From Castanea sativa (lineage: Eukaryota > Streptophyta > Magnoliopsida > Fagales > Fagaceae): a DNA stretch of 64,000 nt. The notes under the pieces were generated by a model, which worked only from the letters and a program-made list of their open reading frames with translations, searched no databases and was not told the origin of the DNA. The stretch spans positions 76,080,001 through 76,144,000 of the forward strand of contig NC_134013.1 in the NCBI RefSeq assembly GCF_040712315.1, given 5' to 3'. A program made the translations under genes and the position numbers. Positions within the stretch are counted from its first letter, which is position 1, and the number at the start of each line of letters is the position of its first letter. Positions 11,120 through 21,512 of the stretch are shown one piece after another.

Positions 11120-12330
11120 ATGGTAGGTTTGGGGCTGAATTGGGAGGAATCTGTTGGCTCCCAACGTCAAGATCGTTTTCTCAATCTTAAGCGAAGAAGG
11201 GATCGGGAGGATAGCGTACACACAGCACGCACAAAGAGCAGCCAGTCTCGAGGTGAGAGTCATGCCTCTCATGAGGAAAATACTAGGAGTGACAGACCAT
11301 CTGTGCAAGAAGTTACGCTGTGAGCGACGCGGAGGAACGCCCTCGAGTTCTGGCCATTCTTCTAATAATAGCAACGATAATAGCTACCGGCCTAGATCGA
11401 GGACTCCCGCCAGTGAGTCTTTTTCCTACGATGAGAAGTGTTGTGATAGGCAGAGAGAGAAGAGTTCGTCTCACAAAGGCCTGAGCAATGATGCTATGAG
11501 CAGAGCCCCGACTCAGATCTCCAAGTCACCCTTCACTCGTAGGATTGAGGTAGGAAGGCTTCCTCAATGGTTTACTCAACGAACGTTCACTATGTACAAT
11601 GGCAAAACGGACCCTATGGAGCATGTTAGCCACTTCAACTAGAGAATGGCAGTTCACTCGAAGAACGAGACCTTGATGTGCAAGGTATTCCCATCGAGTC
11701 TAGGGCCCGTAGTGATGAGATGGTTCGATGGCCTGAGGGAAGGCTCTATTGACTCTTTCAAGGAGCTTACGAGGGCTTTTGGGTTGTCCATGACTATGTG
11801 AGAAGGGGAAACCCTGAAAATGTATTCTGACAGGTACTAGGAGATGTTTAACGAGATAAATGGAAATTTCGACGATGTGGCTATAAGGATGATCAAGGTC
11901 GGCCTACCTATCGAGCACGGCTTGAGGAAATCTTTGACTGGGAAACCTGTTGAGAGTGTGCGTCAGCTTATTGACCGTATTGATAAATACAAGCGGGTCG
12001 AGGAAGATCAACAACAGGGAAAGGGGAAAGCAAATGTGGTCCCGCAAGACAAAAGGAATTTTAGGTCGGACCGATACAATAGTAACCGTCCTCGGAGAGA
12101 TTTCGCCGAGCAGTCTGCAATTACAACGGCCCAAGTGGTCAACACGATGTTTCAAGAGCCAATACATCAAATCTTGGAGAAAATTAAGAATGGACCATAC
12201 TTTCACAGGCCAAACAAGATGGGATGAGATCCCGAGAAGCACAACCAAAGCCTTCATTACCAATACCATCAAGAGCGAGGACACGCCACAGAAGATTGCA
12301 AGATTTTGTGGAATCACCTAGAGTAGCTGG
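11120..12330 (+). pseudogene. gag region, broken
   Basis: The reading frame starts at an ATG about 50 bp after the primer site (MVGLG..., Arg-rich), shifts frame, and continues with the conserved Tat-type gag core: SKSPFTRRI, then FTMYNGKTDPMEHVSHFN, then about 12 codons later a CKVFPSSLGPV-type motif, then a helix-rich part ending YKRVEEDQQQGKGK. Stops replace Gln after HFN (CAG to TAG near 11640) and Trp in the DRYWEMF motif (TGG to TAG). The N-terminus is basic and Ser/Arg-rich. Gag would form the particle that packages element RNA; this copy cannot make it. Confidence 0.8.
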
Positions 12331-12566
12331 TCCGAAGCAGAAAGTTGAAGTAATTCTTGTACCAACCCAACGGGCAGGGTGGCTAGGCAGGGTCAAGAGC
12401 CCAAGGAAATACTTCCACAAGACCACCCTTGGGTACAATCAGCATCATTCTAGCTGCCCCAGGGAGGACTGGTGCTCAGCCATCCAGGGTGATGTTTGTA
12501 GCTCAGCCTCCTATAAGGGACTCGCCCTCTAATTCGAAGAGGGCCAGATTGGAGGGCTGACCAGCT

Positions 12567-12902
12567 TTGAGCTTTTTCGAGGAGGATAAAATTGGAACCT
12601 TACAGCCACACGACGATGCCCTGGTGGTTACCCTCAGGATTGAAGGATATGATGTTAAGAGGGTGCTGATGGATCAGGGCAGCGATGCTGAGATCATGTA
12701 TCCCGACCTGTATAAGGGATTGAAGCTAAGGTCCTCAGACCTGACCTGCTACGATTCTTCTCTAATAGGGTTTGACAGGAAGATCGTCTTTCCAAAAGGC
12801 CAAATCCAACTACCCGTTCAGATAAGGACAGAGGTCGTAGAAGTGAACTTCATCATGGTAGATGCCTACTCCCTCTACACTGCTATTATGGCAAGACTTT
12901 GA
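12567..12902 (+). pseudogene. Retroviral-type aspartic protease domain
   Basis: A 111-codon open stretch with VLMDQGSDAEIMYPDLY: the D-x-G-S active-site loop with flanking residues typical of Tat-lineage proteases (the family usually has S or G where this copy has D). A second conserved part, VDAYSLYTAIMARL, follows near the end, then a frameshift. The domain lies between gag and RT and would cleave the polyprotein. Confidence 0.8.
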
Positions 12903-13189
12903 CTTCATGCCATGGGAGTCGTACCCTCTACCCTGCACCTGAAGTGAAGTATCCATTTAAAGATCGGGTTGAGGAGCTGGTGGGGAGCCAATCTATGGCT
13001 AAGCAATGCATGGTAGCCGCAATTAGACATCAGACCGAGAATGAGTCCTCAACCTCCGCGAGGCGGGACTTATAGCAATCAAAGGTGTCAGTGCTGTCCA
13101 CGGAGGTAGAGGAAGAGGGGGCAAAATGCAAAAAATTGGAAAGGGTTTGTCATTGGCGACGAGAAGGAGAAGTTCTTTCAAATTGAAGG

Positions 13190-13888
13190 GTGGATCCGGA
13201 TTTCATTTACCATCGTTTAAATGTCAACCCCTCTGCCATCCCCAAGAAGCAACCACCTCAGCGCTCATCCAGGGAATATTCTGACGCTGTTAAGAGGGAA
13301 GTACTCAAGCTTAAGGAGGCTGGGGCCATAAAGGAGGTGTTTTACCCCGAGTGGCTTGACAACACAGTGGTGGTAAAAAAGAAAGCTGGGAAATGGCGAG
13401 CATATGCAGCCTTTACGGATTTAAATAAAACTTGCCTGAAGGACCCTTTTCCTCTACCTTAGATAGATCAATTGGTGGACGCAACTGTCGGCCATCCCCA
13501 GATGAGCTTTTTGGACACCTTTCAGGGCTATCATCAGATAACATTAGCTCTGGATGATCAGGAAAAGACTGATTTTCTTACACCCACTGGGAATCATCAT
13601 TACAAATTGATGCTCTTTGTACTGAAGAACGCAAGGGCTACGTACCAGAGGATGATGACCAGGATGTTTGAGCCTCAGTTGAGCAACAATATTGAGGTAT
13701 ATATAAACGATATGGTGGTGAAGAGTAAAGTAGAATCCGAGCATATGGATGACTTCGAGGATATTTTCGAGATATTGAGGAAACACAAATTGCGCCTTAA
13801 TGCTGCCAAGTATTCTTTCGGCATGGGCTCTGGCAAGTTTCTGGTTTATATATCACCCACCGTGATTAACAACCTGCAGCCCCCTTAG
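13190..13888 (+). pseudogene. Reverse transcriptase domain, catalytic Asp lost
   Basis: Conserved RT blocks occur in order: VFYPEWLDNTVVVKKKAGKWR, then DLNKTCLKDPFPLP followed by a stop, then MSFLDTFQGYHQI, and the catalytic box. The box reads YINDM instead of Y-V/I-D-D-M; the first Asp is replaced by Asn (codon AAC at 13706-13708, a GAC to AAC change). A stop follows PLP. The domain would copy element RNA into DNA, but this copy is doubly dead. Confidence 0.85.
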
Positions 13889-13894
13889 AATCCC

Positions 13895-14350
13895 AAAGAG
13901 GTCTAGAAGTTGATAGGAATGACTGCCGTCTTGAACCAATTCATTTCTCAGTCAGCCGACAGGTGTAGACCCTTCTTCCAGTTGTTGCATAAGTGGAAGG
14001 GGTTTGAATGGACGGAGGAATGCTTCTCGGCCTTCCATCAGCTGAAGGAATACCTTTCTCGACCATCTATTATTTCCAAACCCGAGCAGGAGGAGGTCCT
14101 ATTTGCCTACATTGTTGTAGCCTCACACGCGGTGAGTCTAGTGCTGATACAGGTTGATAATGGGGTACAAAAACCAGTTTATTATGTAAACAAATCACTA
14201 CTTGAGGCAAAGGTACGTTATTTACCCTTGGAGAAGGCCATTTTGGCGGTGGTGCACGCAACGCGCAGACTCCCCCATTACTTCCAAGCCCACACGGTTG
14301 TAGTTCTAACCCAACTTCCTCTTCAAACCCTACTTTTAGAGAGCTGATAA
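13895..14350 (+). pseudogene. RNase H domain following RT
   Basis: After two stops (in the NPKEV region, one a CAG to TAG) the frame reads a connection segment (FFQLLHKWKGFEWTEECFSAF), then an RNase H-like fold of the gypsy type (PVYYVNKSLLEAKVRYLPLEKAILAVVHATRR motifs). It is followed by further stops. In the intact family this removes RNA from RNA-DNA hybrids. Confidence 0.75.
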
Positions 14351-14559
14351 CACGGAACAGGTCGCCAAATGGGGGATGATCCTAGGAGCTTTTGATATCA
14401 AGTATATGCCCCGTATCTTTGTTAAGTGACAGGTCCTCGCGGACTTAGAAGTCGAGTTTGCTGAGTCCCCCCTTGAAAGAGAAGGAGAAGAGCAGAACAT
14501 TGATGGAAAATCAGACGGGGTGGTGTCCTTGTAAGAACCTCTAACCTAGAGAGTATATG

Positions 14560-14870
14560 TTGATGGCACAGTCAATCAATGGGATCTAGAGTGGGGCTAG
14601 TTGTGATATCTCCCAAGAAGATCATTATTGAGAAATCCTTGAGGTTGGGCTTCTCAGCCACAAATAATGAGGCCGAGTATGAGGCCCTACTGGTAGGAAT
14701 GGATATGGTTCAGAAAATGGGAGGAGCAATGGTAGAGGTGTTCTCAGATTCAAGGTTGGTTGTTGGTCAAGTAAATGAAGAGTTGAAAGTCAGGGATTCG
14801 AGAATGCAAGGATATTTGAGCGAATCCCTAAAAGTAGAAACAAGCATGCAGACTCCCTTGCCACGCTCGC
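14560..14870 (+). pseudogene. Second (archaeal-type) RNase H domain, marker of the Tat lineage
   Basis: The frame reads G-S-R-V-G-L-V-V, then ATNNEAEYEALLVGMDMV and VFSDSRLVVGQVNEELKVRD. The NNEAEYEAL and SDS(Q/R)LVV blocks are those of archaeal/plant-type RNase HI, carried as an extra domain between RT/RH and integrase in Tat elements. The three acidic positions visible here (E in NEAEYE and D in SDS) are kept. The frame is lost about 80 codons on. Confidence 0.8.
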
Positions 14871-15149
14871 TACCTCCTCGGCGCAAAGCTTACCTCGGAT
14901 TATCCTGGTCGAGGATTTGTGTAAACCCACTGATCCGAAGAGGGAGAAGGCTTAGATCCATCAAGTCAGGGTTGTACTTAGTTGGATCGATCCTATTGTG
15001 TTGTTCCTTAGAGATGATATCTTGCCCGAAGGGAAGGTGGAGGTCGATAAGTTGTAGAGGAAAGCTCCTCGTTTTTAGTTGTCTGAGGATCAGAAGTTGT
15101 ACATGTGCTCTTTCTTTGGACCATACTTGCTGTGCATCCATCCTGACGC

Positions 15150-16310
15150 AGTAGAGCTACTCTTGGAGGAGCTACATGAGGGGATTTGCTGGAGCCATAT
15201 GGGAGGCAGGTCATTGTCTCATAAGGCTCTCACCTAAGGATATTGGTGGTCAGACATGTAAAAGGGGGCACAAGAATACGTGAAGAAGTGTGACCAATGC
15301 TAGAGATTTACTTCGAACATTTATCAGCCAGGAGGCGTGCTTAACCCTCTGTCTAGTCCCTGGTCTTTTACTCAATGGGGCTTGGACATCGTAGGGCCCT
15401 TCCCCAAAGCAACAGGGAATAGAAGGTGGCTTTTGGTCGGCACTGACTACTTCACCAAGTGGGTTGAAGCAGAGCCGCTGGCAAATATCAAAGACATGGA
15501 TACTAAGAGATTTGTGTGGAAAAATATTGTCACTCGGTTTGGGATTCCTTACACCCTCATCTCGGACAATGGACTTCAGTTTGATAGTAAGGCTTTTAGG
15601 AGGTATTGTTGTGAAATGGGTATTAAGAACAAATATTCAACTCCGGCTTATCCCCAAGGAAATGGACATGTTGAGGTGGTGAACAAAGTCATTGTTAACA
15701 GGCTCAAAAAGAGGTTGGACGATGCCAAGGGCAAATGGGTGGAAGAATTTCCATATGTTCTTTGGACATATCGAATTACCCCTCGTAGGTCCATGGGGGA
15801 GACTCCCTTTTCTTTGACTTATGGGGCCAAGGTTGTGATTCCTCTGAAAATTGGATTCCCAACGCTGAGGACGAGCTTGTTTACTCTGGACAACAATGAC
15901 AGGTTATTAGAGAAAAGCTTGGATTTAATTGAAGAGCGAAGAGAAAATGTCATGGTTCAATTGGCATATTATCAGCAAAAGCTTAAGCAGGGGTACGACT
16001 CAAATGCGAAGTTAAGACCCTTAACTCCTAGAGACTTGGTATTGCGAAAGGTTTTGGGTACTGCAAAGAACCCAGCATGGGGAAGTTAGGGCTCAATTGG
16101 GAAGGGCCATACCGTATCACCTCGGTAGCTGGTATAGGAGCATTATTCCTGGAAGATCTAGATGAAAAAGTTGTACCACGCTTTTGGAATGTAAATAACT
16201 GCAAAAGTATTACTATTAATGAAAGGCATTTCTACCATATTTTACTCATGATATTATTTGTTGAATTGATTACTTGTCTAAGTATTAAACAGAACCTTGG
16301 TCATGTCTGA
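15150..16310 (+). pseudogene. Integrase: HHCC finger, DDE core and C-terminal part
   Basis: The zinc finger (H...H, then CDQC) at about 15150-15310 is broken by two Gln-to-stop changes and one in CDQC-Q. The core at 15337-16089 is open for 250 codons with all three catalytic residues in place: D in WGLDIVGPF, D in ISDNGLQF, and E in the GHVEVVNK helix (usual family form NG-Q-x-E). A basic C-terminal segment follows, with a frameshift near 16075. This is the best-preserved coding part of the element. Confidence 0.85.
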
Positions 16311-16740
16311 CTCCTCAGACCACATACCTTGAGTAAATTAATACTTCTTATTGTCTACTTGAGTATTAAACAGAACCTTGGTCATGCCTAGCTCCTCGGG
16401 CCACATACTTTGGGTAAATTAATATTTCCTATTATTTAACTAAGTGTTAAATAGAACCTTGGTCATGTCTGACTCCTTGAACCATATACCTTGGGTAAAT
16501 TAATACTTCTTATTATTTAACTAAGTGTTAAATAGGACCTTGGCTATACTGGTCCCTCGGACCATATGCCTTGGGTAAATTAATACTCTCCATCGCTTGT
16601 TTGAATATTAAACAGAACCTTGGTCATGCCTACTTTGGGTAAATTAATATTCTTGGCTATTTGCTTAAGTGTTAGACAGAACCTTGGTTATTTGCCTAGC
16701 TCTTTGAACCACAGGCCTTAAGAAAAATAACACTTTTTAA
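16260..16740 (+). repeat. Tandem array after integrase, about 80-bp unit, about six copies
   Basis: aacagaaccttggtcatg-type starts recur near 16290, 16370, 16452, 16534, 16614 and 16678, each followed by ctcctcgg-like words and ttgggtaaattaata. Unit length is 64-82 bp. It is the same family as the array at 1-620. Tandem repeats in the 3' untranslated region are known in Tat/Ogre elements. Confidence 0.85.
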
Positions 16741-17276
16741 TTTCACCAAGAATGGGACCTTGGCATATGCATCACCAAGAGGAGACAAGGATTTACCTAG
16801 GGCTTTGGACAAAAGGCCCTGAAGGTACACTCATAGGGAACTCCTAAAATAAGAGACCTCAAATGTCCCCTTTTTTCTACTAAGTATTTTGCTTGTTTCT
16901 GAGGACTTAAATGTTCCTATTGATTATGCAGTTTTTAGTGCCAACACTTAGTTATTCTCCTCACTATTTACATGGGTTTGATTCATTTGAATTAACAACA
17001 ATGCATTATTATGAGCCTTTTGTCAAGACATGGGTTTTCACCCTTAGAACCCTCATTAACCTAACCCCACAGCGAAAGACAAAACATCCATCATAGCTAC
17101 TTGGACGCAAACATTGTAAAGGAAAGGGAAAAAGAAAGACAAAGTCCACTTACTATAGAACAAAAATCCATGTCTTTTCATTAATCAAGAAAGGAGATAC
17201 ATCTCAAGCATGCCAAACAGCCATGACCAAGGAAGATTACATGTAAGAAAAAAAGGAAAAAGAAAAAGATCCTAAA
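16741..17276. other. Spacer between tandem array and antisense gene
   Basis: Moderately AT-rich, without a convincing open frame. On the minus strand it would hold the 3' untranslated end of the antisense gene. Its role is not evident. Confidence 0.5.
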
Positions 17277-19857
17277 CTATGCCTTGGACTTGGGAGGAGG
17301 GTCTTCTTTGCTGCTTGGCTGGGAGACAGGTGGGTCATTAGCCTTGGAATCAACCTCCCTGGATTTGGGGTCGGCCTCCTTTGCCTTGGGAGGAGCATCT
17401 TTGGCCTTAGGAACGGCATCCTTGAGCTGGAGAGCGGCCTCTAGACCTTTGGCCTCTGATAGGGGCTTGACCTCCTTGCCCTTGCCCTTATTTTTAGCCA
17501 CCTCAACCCCCTAGCCTTAGTCACCAGCTTGGCTAGGCCCTTTGGAGACCTCGGGAGGAGGAAGAAATGCCTGGGTGATAGGGGCCTGCTTAGAGGAGGT
17601 TGGTACAAGGGCAGCGGGAGGTGGGAGTATAGGTGGAACTTCACAAATGTCCGGAGGGTAGTAGACGTTCTCAACATTCCTCCACTCTGAGGCAGCAGAG
17701 ACTCCTGCTAGGTTGAGGGCTTCCATCCACACCCCTTGACAGTAGTCCCTACAGATCTCGACCAGCTTCTCTGCCAGACAAACCTCAGTCTCTTGCACCC
17801 CAAGATTGTAGGATGCCTGCTCAAAGGCCTCCGCGGCTTCCTTGACCGTTTGAGCAACTTCCTTGGCCTTCACCAATTCTGCCTTCAGCTCTAAGACCTG
17901 CTGTTTCGTTGTAGCCAACTCTATCTCAGTATGATAGATCTTTTTGTGTTGATCCTCAACCTGAACCTAGGCATTCTTTAGGCCGGCCTTAACACTCTTC
18001 CGCACCCTCTCCTCGGTGGTCAGCTTTGTAGTGAGCTCTTGGTTCTTCTACTCAGCGGTGCCCAAGGCCTTGCTGGTCTTGGCGCGAAGGTTGGCCTCGA
18101 CCTTGACCTCATTCCTGGCATCCTTCACCCACTCCTCGGCCACAAAAACCTCCTAGATAACCTGCACAGAAACAACAAAGGAATACGTTAAAATAAAAAA
18201 TGCTAGTAAGGCATGTCTAGAAACTTACCAAAGCAAGGTCCTTTTTCAAGGACAGAATAAGGTCTGGCTCCCGCAAGTGCTTCAACGCATCCATATCCCT
18301 TGACAACAAGAGGGGCAGCTCCAAGGCTTCGGTGAGGTAGTGGGCATGCCCTTTTTGGAACTCCCTAATGCTGGAGTTCCATGGTACAGCAGCCCCATCC
18401 AGCTCCACCCAAGGGTCCCAAGTTGGGTTTTGAAGGCGCACCTCGGCCAGGGTCTGGTCCTCCCTACTCTCGATCGAGGAGGCCCTTCCCTTGCCCTTGG
18501 CCATCTTCTGCTGCATGTGGGGAACCCCCTCTTTTTGGAGGACCAACATCCCCTCCTTGGGTGTCTCATTATCCTTTTTCCTTTTCTTCAGGTTAGCAGG
18601 AACAAACACGTTAACTGGAGGAAGGGGAAGGGTAGGAGGAGGCTGAGACCCCAAGGCGTCCTTCCCTTTGGCCCTGTCCGCAAGGAGATCACACAAACCT
18701 CTTTTCCTTGTCAAAGACTTTTCTTTTTCTTCTTCCTCCGAGTTGATGACAACGAGCATGACTACGAATCCGGAGGTGCGAACGCTAGAAGACCTATCAA
18801 GCTCATTCTCCGAGTCTGAGACTTGGATCACATGTTGTTCTTGCTGCTCTCTTTCCTCCTCTAGATGAAATTGGTCTATCTTTGCCTCGAGTGACAGTTG
18901 CGAGGAAGCTGTATCTTCTCTCAGGACTATTGCTTCGCGGGGGGAGTGACGAGAGGGCAACTCAACAGGTACAATATCCTCTCGGGCTAAAAATCCAAGC
19001 AACAAGACGTCTATCCGAGCTAGCTGAGGGTCACCTACTCTTATCGTGTGGCCCATGTCCTGAAAATTGTTCGGCAAGGGCTTGAAGTCAAGGATGAGGT
19101 GGACAGCCCTCAGTTGTCTGTCTTCTCTCACGAACACTTCGGCTTTTAGCACCTTGTTAAGGTCCGCGACATTAACGAAAATAAGGTTGGGAGCTACGTA
19201 TCTTTTATCTACAAAAATAGCTGAGAAGCAAAACCACAGTCAAGATAATGAAGCCTTCCATCGGAAAGAAACAAAACACCAAAAGAAATGAGAAAGCAAC
19301 AAAACTACAGAACTAGTGCCCATGTTAGAAGACTTAAACCTAGGGTACCTCACCTGGCTCTCCCTCCCAGACTGGGTAGTGAAGGCTGTCATGCTAGTCT
19401 CCCGAGACAATCAGAAAGTCGTCTTTCATGCCTTTGTTGGATTTGGGGAGACACGAGACGAGCCTCACGATAGAAGACCTAGACTTGAGGTAATACCCCG
19501 AGTCTGCGAGCTGATGGCACTCATACATCCAAATGATGTTGTGCCAGGTGAGGTTTAACCCCATGTGCTCGTTAAGAGTGTCTACACTACCCAAGACTCT
19601 AAATAAGTTGGGCGTGCATTGATGAGGGCAGATCCTACGGGCTATTAAGTAGTCTCTAGTCACCCTCCCCATGGGTAACCTCATCCCCCTTCTATGAAGG
19701 CAATCATGAGAATGACAACCTCCCATTCCCTTCTATGGGTATGCCACCCACCCAGAGGGCAGTACCACAAGGAAACGCCCTGGGGAATGTGGTACAATGC
19801 CTTAAACCCCTCCATGTTAGCGGGAGAATCTTCTAGGTGAGAGAACTTACCCATCTA
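17277..19857 (-). pseudogene. Spliced antisense gene of the Tat-lineage element (broken)
   Basis: Three minus-strand exons can be joined in phase at GT-AG borders: about 19857-19354, 19208-18229 (donor GTAAGT) and 18161-17277. Exon 1 includes YECHQLADSGYYLKSRSS; exon 2 starts DKRYVAPNL...VNVADLNKVLKAEVFV and ends in acidic and Lys-rich parts (nuclear-localisation-like KKRKKD); exon 3 is a long coiled coil, then CRDYCQGVWMEALNLAGV, and a Pro/Lys-rich tail. Nonsense codons stand where Gln or Trp is expected (exon 3: TAG in VI-EVF, TAE-KNQ, NA-VQV), plus one frameshift near 19697. It belongs to the unnamed proteins found antisense in Tat elements; Grande carries a comparable antisense gene. Function is unknown. 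Exon 1's start is uncertain. Confidence 0.75.
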
Positions 19858-20064
19858 AGCAGACTAATATGAAGCGAAAGGAGTTTTTGTGAGGAAAAGA
19901 AATAGGGAACAGAGGGTCGAGGAGACTGGCCAAATGAGAAAAGAGCCTAAAGAGGAAAGAAATTACGAAATTAAAGGCGGGGGTCACTTCAGGAGCTTCT
20001 TGAGAGTTTGAGAGTTCGAAAATTCAAATGCTTTGAAAAGTGGGAGAAATGAACCCCCCAAGCG

Positions 20065-20074
20065 CCTTTTATAG
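20065..20074 (-). promoter_or_regulatory. TATA box for the antisense gene
   Basis: The minus strand reads CTATAAAAGG, a canonical plant TATA box, about 210 bp upstream of the first conserved antisense codons. Activity is inferred; the motif is seen. In the left-edge element the matching place reads gcgagaggcgg, so the box is absent there. Confidence 0.6.
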
Positions 20075-20319
20075 GAGGCGGAATTGGGTGGGAGTTATCC
20101 CGCCCAAAATTTGAGAAAAAATGCCAGCTGTAGGATCTTCATCTCATCGTAGGACGTAGGGAACAAAGCGCCACCTGGAGCATTTAATGAGATGTTACGG
20201 ACTGCAAAGCGTCAGAATGGTTACGGGGCACGCGAAGTGACGTTCTCACGTGGGGAATTCAAACGAAGCGTGTGGAGCTAATTATCTAAGGTCAAAACCC
20301 CACTTTTCTCCTCGGATAA

Positions 20320-20349
20320 AAGAGAAAAATTGGAGTTTTGAAGGACTAT
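20320..20349 (+). promoter_or_regulatory. Polypurine tract before the 3' LTR
   Basis: aaaagagaaaaattggag followed by gaaggactat lies directly before the LTR start tgtgggg. The left-edge element has a similar purine-rich run and the same ctat-tgtgggg junction at 1080-1090. Such tracts prime plus-strand DNA synthesis. Confidence 0.6.
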
Positions 20350-21045
20350 TGTGGGGAATATAAATTTGATAAGGCTACATTGCCACGTGTCATATCTAAG
20401 GCCAAGGAGGCCATTGTAGCTCCAAGGAGATCACGCCTTCGGACAGTGAGGCCACTTCAGTGGCAAGTTACCAGAGGAGGTCATACTGAAGAGAAGGAGC
20501 TTCGAGGAAAGGGCCAACCCTGACTGAAGGGACGGTGGCTACCACCACATTAAATACTTCCCACCAAACCTCCTGACCACATTTATGTGAAGAAGACCCC
20601 TGAACAGTGCTGTCTTGGTTGCCGCAACTCACAAGAGATTTGGGAAGGTGTCTAATGGGACAAACACTCAAGTGGTAGCCTGGGCGACTAACAACTGGAA
20701 GGCTAAGATCATCTAAAGGGGGCTATATAATGTGAGAGACTCTCTAGGGGAAAGGGATTTGAAAAATAGTGGGAAAAGATACTGTAGCAACTTAGAACAG
20801 AAATTGTAATCAAGTCTGAAGGAATATATTCAAAAACTATTCTCCTTGGACTTTGCCGAGGAGCAATTTTCTTTACATACAATTTAATTTTCTTTATTTT
20901 TCTATTATCCTTAATCTACCGTGCGCGTTGATCCTTCCGTTAAAACCCAGTCTACAAGCCCACTCTCTACAAAATTATTGTGCTGGGCTCTTTGGGCCCT
21001 AGTCATGTTGCTTTTTGGGCCTAGGATTCAAATCACGCCCTTATA
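20350..21045 (+). repeat. 3' LTR of the full Tat-lineage element
   Basis: Starts tgtggggaatataaa and ends cccttata (the usual final CA mutated to TA). It is 696 bp, about 36 bp longer than the 5' LTR because that copy lacks the first bases. The probable TATA motif ctatataatg lies near 20724. Confidence 0.85.
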
Positions 21046-21512
21046 GGGTCATTTGCACTTTTTTCCTTTAACTATTGAATCATTTGCAATTCTCCTCTCA
21101 AGAGTATTTTAGTAATTTTATTGTGGAATATTTTAGAAATCAAAAGATTTATAGTCATATGTTAACATGTTAATTACCAGTATTTCATTTTCAACAGTTA
21201 AGGGGAGATAGTACTTAATTTTATTGTTTAAGGAGAGATTTGTGAATTATCCCATAAATAAAGGCGAAACTACTTTTTTTTTCCAAAGAAAATTGATTTA
21301 CTTTTAATCAAAATGACTAAGTTTATATTACGTTCTTCTTCTTTCTTTTTAAATTATTTTTCTTAAATGATGTGATTTCATATAACATGGTTAATTTTGA
21401 TATTAAAAAAATCAAATGACCAATTTTTTTTTTTAAAAAAAATATATAAATCCCCTCAAACTATGTCATTTTAATTTAATTTCTTATTATTATTGTTTAT
21501 ACCAATTAGTAA

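Larger units (their letters stand above)
10408..21045 (+). mobile_element. Complete but inactive Ty3/gypsy Tat-lineage LTR retrotransposon
   Basis: Order: 5' LTR, primer-binding site, gag, protease, reverse transcriptase, RNase H, a second RNase H, integrase, tandem array, antisense gene, purine tract, 3' LTR. The second, archaeal-type RNase H between RT/RH and integrase, plus a long 3' region with an antisense ORF, is characteristic of the Tat lineage (Ogre/Retand/Grande relatives). Coding parts are cut by many in-frame stops and the RT active site is mutated. The first 146 aligned LTR bases show 20 differences, 19 of them transitions, so the insertion is old. Confidence 0.9.

Noticed and set aside
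11904..12317. Minus-strand open frame opposite gag
   Set aside because: It mirrors the coding frame of gag and has no splice or promoter support, unlike the antisense gene at 17277-19857.
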